Assembly: GCA_003153335.1 (NCBI GenBank)
Contig: PLYG01000529.1
Location: 1 to 21,612, forward strand
Direction of reading: 5' to 3'
DNA from: Betaproteobacteria bacterium
GTDB taxonomy: Bacteria; Pseudomonadota; Gammaproteobacteria; Burkholderiales; Casimicrobiaceae
Length of the DNA: 21,612 nucleotides
Shown here in pieces: positions 1 through 8,019 of this stretch (its first letter is position 1; every line of letters starts with the position of its first letter). The notes beneath the pieces were generated by a model. It was given only the letters and a program-made list of their open reading frames with translations. It was not told where the DNA came from and did not search any database. The translations under genes and the position numbers were made by a program.

Positions 1-890
1 CCCCAGAGCACCGCCTTCTTGCCGCCCGCGTTCATGGCCACGTTGCCGCCTATGCACGAGGCGTCGGCGGAAGTCGGATCCACGGCGAACACCAGCCCCG
101 CGTCTTCCGCCGCCTCCATCACCCGTTTGGTGACGACCCCGGCGCCGCAGTCGATGGTGGGAATGAGATCGGACCCGTTGTTGACCGCGATCCGTTCGAT
201 GCCCGACATCCGTTGCAGCTTTTCGGTGTTGATCACCGCCGACCTCGGGGTCAGCGGCACGGCGCCGCCGGTGTAACCGGTGCCGCCGCCGCGCGGAATG
301 ATGGTGAGTCCGAGTTCGATGCAACCTTTGACCAGGCCCGCCACCTCTTCCTCGGTATCGGGGTAGAGGACGACGAATGGGTACTCGACGCGCCAGTCGG
401 TCGCATCGGTGACATGCGAGACGAGTGCCAGTCCGTCGAATGCAATGTTGTCGCGGCGGGTGTGGCGCGAAAGCACGCGCATGACCTTGTCGCGCAATAG
501 TCCTGTCTGCACAAACAGGTTCTCGAAGCGCTTGACGGCTTCGCGCCCCGCCGCAATCAGTTGTCCGACCTTCTCGTTGCGGGACGCGTCCGCCGATCCG
601 GCGCGTGCCTCGCGCCGCTTGTCGATTTCGCGCAACCGGTGATGCAGGGCATCAATCAACGCCTTGCGCCGCACCGGATTGTCCAGCAGGTCGTCCTGCA
701 GATACGGGTTGCGCTCGACCACCCAGATGTCGCCCAGCACTTCGAACAGCATCCGCGCCGAGCGGCCGGTGACTCTTTCATCGCGCAATGCGCCCAGTAT
801 TTCCCAGCTCGATTCGCCCAGCAGGCGAATGACAATCTCGCGGTCGGAGAACGAGGTGTAGTTGTACGGAATTTCGCGCAGGCGCGACAT
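1..890 (-). CDS. FAD/FMN-binding oxidoreductase (DUF3683 type), N-terminal part only
   Basis: Reading the minus strand from an ATG at 890 gives 296 residues with no stop; the gene leaves the window at base 1. It begins MSRLREIPYNYTSFSDREIV, an opening I associate with the DUF3683 region of large FAD-linked dehydrogenases. From about residue 168 a PCMH-type FAD-binding domain follows, with the glycine-rich PRGGGTGYTGGAVP at 199-212, and DPTSADASCIGGNVAMNAGG at 271-290. These are hallmarks of the glycolate oxidase GlcD / D-lactate dehydrogenase superfamily, which oxidises 2-hydroxy acids with FAD. Family members with this N-terminus usually exceed 1200 residues and carry C-terminal Fe-S/CCG domains, which would lie outside the window. 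No good ribosome binding site is seen at the start, but the N-terminal match favours it. The gene is divergent from the glycosyltransferase at 1055. The substrate cannot be told from this part. Confidence 0.88.
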   Translation of the reverse strand, partial: MSRLREIPYNYTSFSDREIVIRLLGESSWEILGALRDERVTGRSARMLFEVLGDIWVVERNPYLQDDLLDNPVRRKALIDALHHRLREIDKRREARAGSADASRNEKVGQLIAAGREAVKRFENLFVQTGLLRDKVMRVLSRHTRRDNIAFDGLALVSHVTDATDWRVEYPFVVLYPDTEEEVAGLVKGCIELGLTIIPRGGGTGYTGGAVPLTPRSAVINTEKLQRMSGIERIAVNNGSDLIPTIDCGAGVVTKRVMEAAEDAGLVFAVDPTSADASCIGGNVAMNAGGKKAVLW

Positions 891-922
891 GGGTGCGACT
901 AAAGGCTATCGGAGGACCGTGA

Positions 923-967
923 ATTCTATCCCATTGCAGTGCAGCAGCGGCTCGCAATGGCTACAAT
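923..967. promoter_or_regulatory. Putative divergent promoter region with a dyad
   Basis: The 164-base gap between the divergent genes holds a 7-base inverted repeat, CCATTGC (931-937) and GCAATGG (954-960). It is flanked by two -10-like hexamers pointing outward: TAGAAT on the minus strand (923-928) and TACAAT on the plus strand (962-967). The corresponding -35 positions are poor matches. The symmetry would fit a shared operator between overlapping divergent promoters. This is inference from sequence only. Confidence 0.3.
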
Positions 968-1054
968 GCGCGTTGCGAGCAAACCGGTTAGCGCCCAGCG
1001 GCGCGCAAAAAAACCGCTGCGTGTCTGCACTACCGCGGCAGAGGAAACCCCGAC

Positions 1055-3148
1055 ATGAATCTGGAGGCGAATGCAGCGCGCGCGCTGGTGGCACAGCGCC
1101 CGAACGACCCGGCTGCGCATTTTGCGCTGGCGCAGGCGCTGGATCGTGCGGGGGACCCGGATCGCGCAATCGCGAGCCTGCGCGCCGCGCTGAAGCTGGC
1201 ACCCGGCTTCGCCGAAGCGCACAACTTGCTCGGCATCCTGCTGGCCGGCGCCGGTGAGTCCGACGCAGCCATGGCGAGCTTCCGGCAGGCGATCGCTGCC
1301 AAGCCGGAATATGCGCGGGCCTGGAACAATCTCGGCAACAGTCTGAAGGCCGCCGGCCGCCTCGCCGAAGCGGAAGCCGCGATTGCCGAGGCCGTGCGCC
1401 GGCAACCCGACTATCAGCTTGCGCAGCACAACCTGGGCGTAGTCCGCTACGACCAGGGGAAGAGCGAGGATGCCGTCGCCGCGCTCTCGGCGTCGCTGCA
1501 ACTCAATATGAAGTTCCGGCCAAGCTGGATCGTTGGCGCAGCGGCGGAGCGCCAGCGGGGGCGGCTCGATGAGTCCATCGCCGCCTTTCGTCAGGCGATC
1601 GCGCTCGACCCGGCCCACAGCATGGACGAACGCATCGCGCTCGCTGAGGTGCTGAGCGAATGCGGCCTCGATGACGAAGCACTGCGGACCTATGCGGAAG
1701 CCCGCAGTACGCTGCCGGAGCCACTGCTGGCGGCACTCGGCTTTCACCTCACGTTGCCGCAGGTCTATCCCGACGCCGGCGCCATCGACCAGATGCGGTC
1801 GCGGTACGAGGCGGGGCTGGCCGAGATCGAGCGCGACTTCGAGCGCTTGCACGCGCACCTTGAAGGTGACGCGACGCTAGAAGCCTGGCGCTGGTCGAAT
1901 TTCTTTCTGGCCTACCAGGGGCGCGATGACCGTGACCTGCAGCAACGCTATGCCCGGCTGGTGGCGCGTGCGATCGACAGCAACGCGCCGCATTGGCGCG
2001 CGCCGGTCCCGGCGAGCAATCCTGCCGGCAGACGTATTCGCGTCGGCTTCGCCTCGGCGTTCTTTGTCGATGGCACGGTGGGGCAGTACTTCCGGCGCTG
2101 GATCACGGCGCTCGAGCGCTCGGTGTTCGAGGTGTTTGTCTACCATGCCACCGCCAAACGCGACGCAGTAACCGACGACATCATGGCCCCCGCCGACAGG
2201 TTTCACTTCGCGCGCGGGGCGGACGCGAACATTGCGGCGCTGGCGGCGACGATGCGCGGTGATGCGTTGGATGTGCTGGTTTATCCCGAGCTCGGAATGG
2301 ATGCGCGCTGCATGGTGCTGGCCGCGCTGCGCCTGGCGCCTGTCCAATGTGCGGGCTGGGGCCACCCGGTGACCAGCGGGCACGACACCATCGATCATTT
2401 CTTTACCGCCGGCGCGATGGAACCCGCCGACGCGGATGCGCACTATGTCGAGAAGCTGGTGCGGCTGCCGGGCATCGGCACCTCGTATCCGCGGCCCGCG
2501 ATGTCGGACCAGCCGGTGGAAACGGCGCGCGTGCAGCTCCGCCAGCGCCTGGGCGTGCCGGCGGAGGCGCCGCTGTTTCTTTGCCCGCAAGCTCTGTTCA
2601 AGATCCTGCCCGACGACGACGCGCTGTTCGCGCGCGTGCTCGAAGCGGTTCCCGGTAGCATCCTGCTGGTGTTCGAAGGGCGCCACCGCGCGGTGACTGG
2701 ACAGTTCCTGCGCCGGCTGGGCCTCGCGCTGACCGCACGCGGACTCAACGCCCGCGAAAGAGTCCGCATACTGGCGCGTATGCCGCGGCAGGACTTCCTG
2801 CAAGTGAGCGCGGCCTGCGACGCGATGCTGGATACCCAGCACTGGTCGGGCGGCAACACCAGCCTCGACGCGATCGCGGCGGCGTTGCCCATCGTTGCGC
2901 TGCCGGGCCGCTTCATGCGCGGACGGCAGAGTGCGGCGATGTTGCGAATAATGGGTTTAGACGGACTTATCGCCGCTGATGCCGATGATTACGTGCGCAT
3001 TGCTGTGCGGCTTGCTGCTGATTCAACCTGGCGTGCCGATATTGCGAAGAGGATCGCTGCCGGCAGCGCGCGGTTGTTTGACGATGACGAACCACTGCGC
3101 GCGCTGGACGGGTTTTTGCGAAGTGCCGTTGCCGGCTGGCGCGCATAG
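1055..3148 (+). CDS. TPR-repeat protein with GT41 (SPINDLY/OGT-like) glycosyltransferase domain
   Basis: This 697-residue protein has tetratricopeptide repeats over about residues 1-230 (for example 18-84, 86-152 and 170-220) and an O-GlcNAc-transferase-like catalytic region from about 325 to the end. Visible family signatures are RRIRVGFASAFF (326-337), GQYFRRWITALE (343-354), APVQCAGWGHPVTSG (428-442), PQALFKILPDDD (511-522, with a Lys at the position of the OGT nucleotide-sugar-binding lysine), and a late HWSGGNTSLDAIAAALPIVALPG stretch. GT41 enzymes move a sugar, often N-acetylglucosamine, from a nucleotide sugar to Ser/Thr of proteins; the TPR superhelix binds the acceptor. No signal peptide is seen, so it is probably cytoplasmic. 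The start has an upstream AGAGG about 10 bases away. The C-terminus looks natural. The neighbours give no clue to the acceptor protein. Confidence 0.9.
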   Translation: MNLEANAARALVAQRPNDPAAHFALAQALDRAGDPDRAIASLRAALKLAPGFAEAHNLLGILLAGAGESDAAMASFRQAIAAKPEYARAWNNLGNSLKAAGRLAEAEAAIAEAVRRQPDYQLAQHNLGVVRYDQGKSEDAVAALSASLQLNMKFRPSWIVGAAAERQRGRLDESIAAFRQAIALDPAHSMDERIALAEVLSECGLDDEALRTYAEARSTLPEPLLAALGFHLTLPQVYPDAGAIDQMRSRYEAGLAEIERDFERLHAHLEGDATLEAWRWSNFFLAYQGRDDRDLQQRYARLVARAIDSNAPHWRAPVPASNPAGRRIRVGFASAFFVDGTVGQYFRRWITALERSVFEVFVYHATAKRDAVTDDIMAPADRFHFARGADANIAALAATMRGDALDVLVYPELGMDARCMVLAALRLAPVQCAGWGHPVTSGHDTIDHFFTAGAMEPADADAHYVEKLVRLPGIGTSYPRPAMSDQPVETARVQLRQRLGVPAEAPLFLCPQALFKILPDDDALFARVLEAVPGSILLVFEGRHRAVTGQFLRRLGLALTARGLNARERVRILARMPRQDFLQVSAACDAMLDTQHWSGGNTSLDAIAAALPIVALPGRFMRGRQSAAMLRIMGLDGLIAADADDYVRIAVRLAADSTWRADIAKRIAAGSARLFDDDEPLRALDGFLRSAVAGWRA

Positions 3149-3153
3149 TTGGG

Positions 3154-4164
3154 GTGGTCGCAAATCGAGGTACCACGTCGTTACAAAGATACGAAAATTC
3201 GTCCAGTCGCATCGGCGCACTTTCGGCGCGAAATTTCTACTCCGCCGGAACGTATAGCATTACTTGTCCTTCGGGACGGGTTATCGACGGGCCACCGAAG
3301 GGCATGTATTGGCGGGTTTCGAAAGACCGATTTGAAGTGCTGGACCGGGAGCGGCGCATTTGGTGGGGAAAAGATGGGAACGCCATTCCACAAATTAAGC
3401 GTTTCATCAGCGATGTCAAAGATGGCCGCGTTCTGCAGACTATATGGTTTTACAAGGATGTAGGACATACTCAGGAAGCGAAGCAGGAACTACTCGAAAT
3501 GGTAGAGTTCGTCACTTCTGACGACGTCTTTATTACGCCAAAACCCACGCGCCTCATTCAGCGATTTCTCCAAATCGCCTCCGACAAGGAATCGCTGATC
3601 CTCGATTCATTTGCCGGTTCGGGCACCACAGGCCACGCAGTTCTCAAGCAAAATGCCGAAGACGGCGGCACGCGTCGCTTCATCCTTGTCGAAGTAGAGG
3701 AGGGCATCGCAAGAGACGTTGCGGCGCAGCGTGTGCGTCGCGCCAGCAGTGGCTATACGAACGCGAAGGGCCAAGAAGTCTCAGGTCTTAGTGGTGGTTT
3801 CCAGTTCTGTCGCTTGTCAGCATCGCCCCTGTTCTCGCCCGATGGCCAAATTCGTGCCGATGTCGGATTCGCTCAGTTCGCCGAGTTCGTGTGGTTCGCG
3901 GAAACCGGCACCGGGTTCGTGGGCCGCGCCGACTCGCCTCTGCTCGGCGTTCATGAAGGCCGAGTCGTCTATCTACTCTACAACGGCATTCTGAAGGACC
4001 GTTCGACGGATGGCGGCAATGTGCTTACCGCGTCGGTGTACGAATCGCTGCCGGATCATGTTGGGCCGAAGGTGATCTACGCCGCCGCATGTCGGCGGGG
4101 CGCTGCGCGCCTTGCACGTGAGAGCATTGTGTTCCGACAGACACCGTATGCGCTGGACGTTTGA
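3154..4164 (+). pseudogene. Type III restriction-modification Mod methyltransferase, 5'-truncated remnant
   Basis: A 336-codon frame opens with GTG at 3154, five bases after the glycosyltransferase stop. Similarity to type III Mod begins around SARNFYSAGTY (about base 3223) and runs through PSGRVIDGPPKGMYW, RIWWGKDGNAIPQIKRF, DVGHTQEAKQEL and the SAM-binding motif I DSFAGSGTTGHAVL (about residues 151-164), to the Mod tail with PLLGVHEGRVVYLLYNGIL and VIYAAACRRGAARL. In beta-class methylases the catalytic DPPY and, here, the target-recognition domain lie N-terminal to motif I. Neither is present, so roughly the first half of a Mod is gone and DNA methylation is unlikely. The first 24 or so codons look like out-of-place sequence joined to the remnant. 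The stop (4162-4164) abuts the ORF6N start. A misassembly at the junction is the main alternative to a real deletion. Confidence 0.85.
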
Positions 4165-4710
4165 ATGAAAGCTGCACTCCAAACCGCGAACACGGAACTG
4201 GTGGCACATCGGATTCTGCTGGTCCGCGGCCAGAAGGTCATGGTCGACGCCGATCTGGCCGAACTGTACGGGGTTTCAACCAAGGCCTTGAACCAGGCGG
4301 TCAAACGGAATGCCGATCGTTTCCCCGCTGATTTCATGTTCCGCCTGACGGTTGCGGAGAAGCAGGAGGTGGTCACAAACTGTGACCACCTCGCGCGACT
4401 TAAATTTTCTCGCACACTGCCGTGTGCCTTCACCGAACATGGTGCACTGATGCTGGGCAACGTACTGAAATCGTCGCGCGCCGTGGAAGTGAGCCTGCTC
4501 GTCGTGCGTGCGTTCGTGCAATTGCGACAGATGCTGGCGACGCACAAAGAACTGGCGGCAAAGCTCGATGAACTGGAGCGCAAGGTGTCCGGTCACGACC
4601 AGGCTATTGCCGGACTGATCGACGCGATCCGGCAATTGATGCAAACGCCGCCGATATCGAAGCGGGGAATCGGATTTACTGCCGATCTCGACGTCAAGCG
4701 AAAGACCTGA
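4165..4710 (+). CDS. ORF6N-domain (phage antirepressor-like) DNA-binding protein
   Basis: This 181-residue protein carries the ORF6N domain over about residues 10-110. Signatures are HRILLVRGQKVMVDADLAELYGV, the helix-turn-helix-like TKALNQAVKRNADRFPADFMFRLT, and CAFTEHGALMLGNVL. A predicted coiled-coil segment follows at about 120-160 (LATHKELAAKLDELERKV), ending in a KRGIGF tail typical of the family. ORF6N is a DNA-binding module related in context to phage KilA-N/antirepressor proteins and is widespread in bacterial genomes; its role outside phages is poorly defined. The ATG directly follows the TGA of the mod remnant and the stop lies four bases before the res GTG, so the three frames look translationally coupled. 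It could regulate the restriction subunit or be a passenger of mobile origin; the sequence does not decide. Confidence 0.85.
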   Translation: MKAALQTANTELVAHRILLVRGQKVMVDADLAELYGVSTKALNQAVKRNADRFPADFMFRLTVAEKQEVVTNCDHLARLKFSRTLPCAFTEHGALMLGNVLKSSRAVEVSLLVVRAFVQLRQMLATHKELAAKLDELERKVSGHDQAIAGLIDAIRQLMQTPPISKRGIGFTADLDVKRKT

Positions 4711-4714
4711 TGCA

Positions 4715-7396
4715 GTGAACACCTTCGCGCCCAAGAATTACCAGACTCAAGTGCTCGAGAGTGTGCGGCTGTATTTCGAGGCTTGTCACAACCTGCCAAG
4801 CGCATCTGTTGCATTCAACGCCGTAACTGAGAGCCTTTGGGGTCGTGGTTTGACGTATCACCCGCTCGCCGGTTTCCCTCCGGAAATGCCGTACTTCTGG
4901 CTGCGGGTGCCGACTGGCGGTGGCAAGACCTGGCTGGCTGCCAAGAGTGTTGCAGTAGTGAACACCAGTCTTTTGCGCCTGGAGCACAGCGCGATCATGT
5001 GGCTGGTACCCTCCAAGTCGATCCGCGACCAGACGTTGCGCGCACTGCGCGACCGCGCACATCCGTTTTACGCCGGGCTCAAAGACGCCGGGTCCGTAAC
5101 CGTGTTGGACCTTGATGAGGCCAAGACAATCACGCGCTCAACATTTGACACATCTACCGTGGTCATTGTCGCGACGCGGCAAGCGTTTCAGGTTGAGGAC
5201 GAGGAATGCAGGAAGGTTTACCAGCCGAGCGGCGCGCTGATGCATCACTTCGACAATCTTGCTCCAGACCAGCGACGCGAGTTACTGCGCGATGGTGACG
5301 GCACCACGCCCTATTCGCTTGCCAATGTGCTGCGGCTGCGCCGGCCTTTTGTGATTATCGACGAGGCCCACAACAATCGAACCAACCTAGCATTCGAGAT
5401 GCTCGCCCGACTGCGGCCGAGTGGCGTGATGGAACTTACGGCCACTCCGGATATCGAGCACACCCCAAGCAATGTGCTGCATAGTGTTTCGGCTGCTGAG
5501 CTAAAGGCGGAGGAAATGATCAAACTGCCAGTGTTGCTCGAAACCGAGCCGAACTGGCAGCAATGTATTGCCGATGCTGTGGCTCGGCGCGATGCGTTGC
5601 AGAAATTGGCAGATGACGAGCGCCGACAGGGCGCACCCTATCTTCGGCCAATCGTGCTGATTCAGGCCGAGCCCCGTCGCAGCGGCGTGGAGACACACGA
5701 CACCGAGCATGTTCGAAAGGAGCTGCTCGAGAATCAGCGAATTCCCGACACCGAGATTGTAGTGGCGACGGGGGAGGAGCGAGGTTTGGAGAAGATCGAC
5801 GCTGACTACAAGCTAGGCGTTCTCGATCCAGACTGCGCAGTGAAATTTGTGATTACTCAAAAGGCCATTGCCGAAGGATGGGACTGCCCGTTCGCCTACA
5901 TCCTGGTGAGCATGGCGTCGCTTTCTTCCGCGACCGCCGTTGAGCAGTTGCTCGGACGGGTGCTGCGGCAACCCCAGGCCCGGCGCCGCGTCAGCCGGGC
6001 ACTCAACCAGTCGTACGCGTTTGTCGTTTTCCGCAATTTTGCGGAGACAGCAAATGCGTTGCGCGATCGACTCGTGGAAGGGGCTGGTTTCGAGCGCCGG
6101 GAAGTTGGCGAGTTTGTCGCCGCTGCCACTCTGGAGCAATCGCGACTGGATTTTTCGGGCCATTCTGGGCGCATCTCGATGCGACCTGTTCAGGTCGTAC
6201 TGCCGGAAACGCCGGACTTGAAGAGTATTCCCAAAGCACTGCTCGACAAGTTGAACTGGAATGGGCCCTCCAATACCCTGACTATTGTTGCCTCGTTGAC
6301 TGAAGACGACGCGGCCTCCCTCAGGAAGGCGGTTACGACCACCGAGGCCGGTCTGGCCATCGAACGCGCGGCCGAGTCGACCCGAACTACCGCCATTGAA
6401 TTTTTCCTGACGCCAGCCGAACGCGGCGAGCGCTTTTGCGTCCCGCAACTGGCGTTGCGTGTTCAGGGCGTGTTACAGCTCTTTGATGACCCGGAAGTAC
6501 TCGACTATCCGTGGAATTTGACATCGTTTGACGCGATACCAATATCCGCAGATTTCGCCACACTGGAAGCCGGGCTCAAGGTTTCCGAGGGTGGTAAGAT
6601 CGATGTAGACGAAGCAAGCGGAAGGGTGTTTGCGCGATTCCTGCCAGAACTACAACGTGATCTAGGGCTATCGTATCGGCCAGAGAATTGGGACGAGGTT
6701 CGCATTGCGGCCTGGCTGTGCCGCAACTTGCCCGAGCCGTCGCTTACGCATGCCAGCAAACAGGCATTCGTTGCGGCCTGGGTAGGTGCGTTACTCGAAA
6801 AGCCCGGTTTCGATCTTGCAAGGGTTAACCTGCAGAAATTTCTCGTTCGCATTCTGATCGAGCAGCACATTCGCAACCTCCGAGGGCAGGCCATCGCGAA
6901 GGCATACCAGCAGACGCTCTTTGGAGAGGATCGGGCCGCGCGAGTGGCGGTCAGCGCCGAGCTGCCGTTCGAGTTCTACCCCCAGGCTTATGCACCAATT
7001 CGAGACTACGACGGCAGGTTTGGCCGGTTTGATTTTCGGAGCCACTACTACGGCCGCATTGGAGATTTCGACAGCAAGGAAGAATTCGAGTGCGCGGCAT
7101 GGATCGATACGCAAGCACAACAGGGGCGCCTTCGGTTCTGGGTTAGAAACCTCGTTCGGCGTGAGGGTTGCTCGTTTTTTCTGCAAAAGGCCAATGGCCG
7201 GTTCTACCCGGATTTCCTATGCATGCTTAACGACGGGTCGGCGCTGGCAGTCGAGTACAAAGGCGGTGACCGCTGGAGCGATGCACAGGATGACCGGTTG
7301 ATCGGAGAGTTATGGGCGGAACTGTCTGACGGGCGATGCCACTTCTCAATGATCAAGGAACGGCGGTTTGACGATATTGTGGAGAAACTGGTCTGA
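4715..7396 (+). CDS. Type III restriction enzyme Res subunit (DEAD/DEAH helicase with PD-ExK nuclease)
   Basis: This 893-residue protein is a superfamily 2 ATPase fused to a nuclease. Walker A is VPTGGGKT (65-72), motif II is IIDEAHN (214-220), motif III is LTATP (241-245), and motif VI is EQLLGRVLRQP (410-420). Near the C-terminus a PD-(D/E)xK site is visible: PDF at 832-834 and VEYKG at 846-850, giving D833, E847 and K849. Family knowledge: Res translocates or slides along DNA and cuts only in complex with Mod, which reads the recognition site. The start is GTG at 4715, four bases after the ORF6N stop; an ATG at 4710 is in another frame. The frame has no stops and all key residues are present, so it looks functional although its cognate mod is truncated. 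It may therefore be silent, use another Mod, or act as a Mod-independent nuclease. Confidence 0.92.
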   Translation: MNTFAPKNYQTQVLESVRLYFEACHNLPSASVAFNAVTESLWGRGLTYHPLAGFPPEMPYFWLRVPTGGGKTWLAAKSVAVVNTSLLRLEHSAIMWLVPSKSIRDQTLRALRDRAHPFYAGLKDAGSVTVLDLDEAKTITRSTFDTSTVVIVATRQAFQVEDEECRKVYQPSGALMHHFDNLAPDQRRELLRDGDGTTPYSLANVLRLRRPFVIIDEAHNNRTNLAFEMLARLRPSGVMELTATPDIEHTPSNVLHSVSAAELKAEEMIKLPVLLETEPNWQQCIADAVARRDALQKLADDERRQGAPYLRPIVLIQAEPRRSGVETHDTEHVRKELLENQRIPDTEIVVATGEERGLEKIDADYKLGVLDPDCAVKFVITQKAIAEGWDCPFAYILVSMASLSSATAVEQLLGRVLRQPQARRRVSRALNQSYAFVVFRNFAETANALRDRLVEGAGFERREVGEFVAAATLEQSRLDFSGHSGRISMRPVQVVLPETPDLKSIPKALLDKLNWNGPSNTLTIVASLTEDDAASLRKAVTTTEAGLAIERAAESTRTTAIEFFLTPAERGERFCVPQLALRVQGVLQLFDDPEVLDYPWNLTSFDAIPISADFATLEAGLKVSEGGKIDVDEASGRVFARFLPELQRDLGLSYRPENWDEVRIAAWLCRNLPEPSLTHASKQAFVAAWVGALLEKPGFDLARVNLQKFLVRILIEQHIRNLRGQAIAKAYQQTLFGEDRAARVAVSAELPFEFYPQAYAPIRDYDGRFGRFDFRSHYYGRIGDFDSKEEFECAAWIDTQAQQGRLRFWVRNLVRREGCSFFLQKANGRFYPDFLCMLNDGSALAVEYKGGDRWSDAQDDRLIGELWAELSDGRCHFSMIKERRFDDIVEKLV

Positions 7397-8019
7397 CTGC
7401 AAGGGCGGCGCACGTCAACAAACCATGTCGCTCACTGCAGCGGTGAGCAAATAGTACCTAGGGACGACAACAAGAACGGCAGAGCCGCGGCATATGTTCT
7501 GACCAACGGTTTCCGATGCGGTCGAAACTCTCTCGCCGAAAGGCTGGAAACGGCCAAGAGCGGCCCGTCATCGCCTCCTCCCAATTCATTCCAAACCGGT
7601 CATTCCACTTCATCGTGGTCAAACTCTGGCCGCCTCGTGCGCTGCTGCATCACAAACCAGCCGAGCGCCGTTGGCCGTCAAGTCTCGCGGCGTTGGCGGT
7701 GGTGGACACCTGCACCGCATTTGCAGCACGAACTGACGAGAGCGAAACGTTGGTCCGCGAGGCAAAGCCGATTGGGCCGGGCATGATGTCGCCGAGCGTC
7801 AGACCGGGACTAAAGCGCGCCACGAAGCCGTCATAGGTGTTGGTCCCGATCAAGAATTTGCTCGCTCTCGACTATTTTGCCGATATCCGTGTGACCCACC
7901 CATGCGGCGAATGAATTACGGCGGATCCTAGATTTGCGAACGCACGACTGGATCACCCGTATTCCCGTGCCATGGCGCAATCTGAAACCGATGACAACAC
8001 CTGTGGCGGCCTCAAATTA
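7397..8019. other. Intergenic stretch between res and the RHS gene
   Basis: No convincing gene is present in these 623 bases between the convergent ends of res and the RHS gene. Frames on both strands lack ribosome binding sites and family signatures. A 67-codon minus-strand frame (7650-7853, TTG start) reads TNTYDGFVARFSPGLTL, faintly like a unit of SBBP-type beta-propeller repeats, and might be a decayed fragment. An immunity gene for the RHS protein would be expected near here on the minus strand, but none is visible. Confidence 0.5.
7430..7448 (+). terminator. Small stem-loop after res
   Basis: GCTCAC (7430-7435) and GTGAGC (7443-7448) can pair around a 7-base loop, 33 bases past the res stop. 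There is no T-tract, so it is at best a weak or Rho-assisted terminator. Confidence 0.25.

Noticed and set aside
926..2842. Long minus-strand frames (926-1858 and 1877-2842) opposite the GT41 gene
   Set aside because: They are antisense to a well-supported gene, His/Arg/Gln-rich and without a recognisable domain, as expected for GC-rich shadow frames.
7516..7836. 106-codon plus-strand frame between res and RHS
   Set aside because: There is no ribosome binding site, signal, domain or neighbour support, and the composition looks non-coding.
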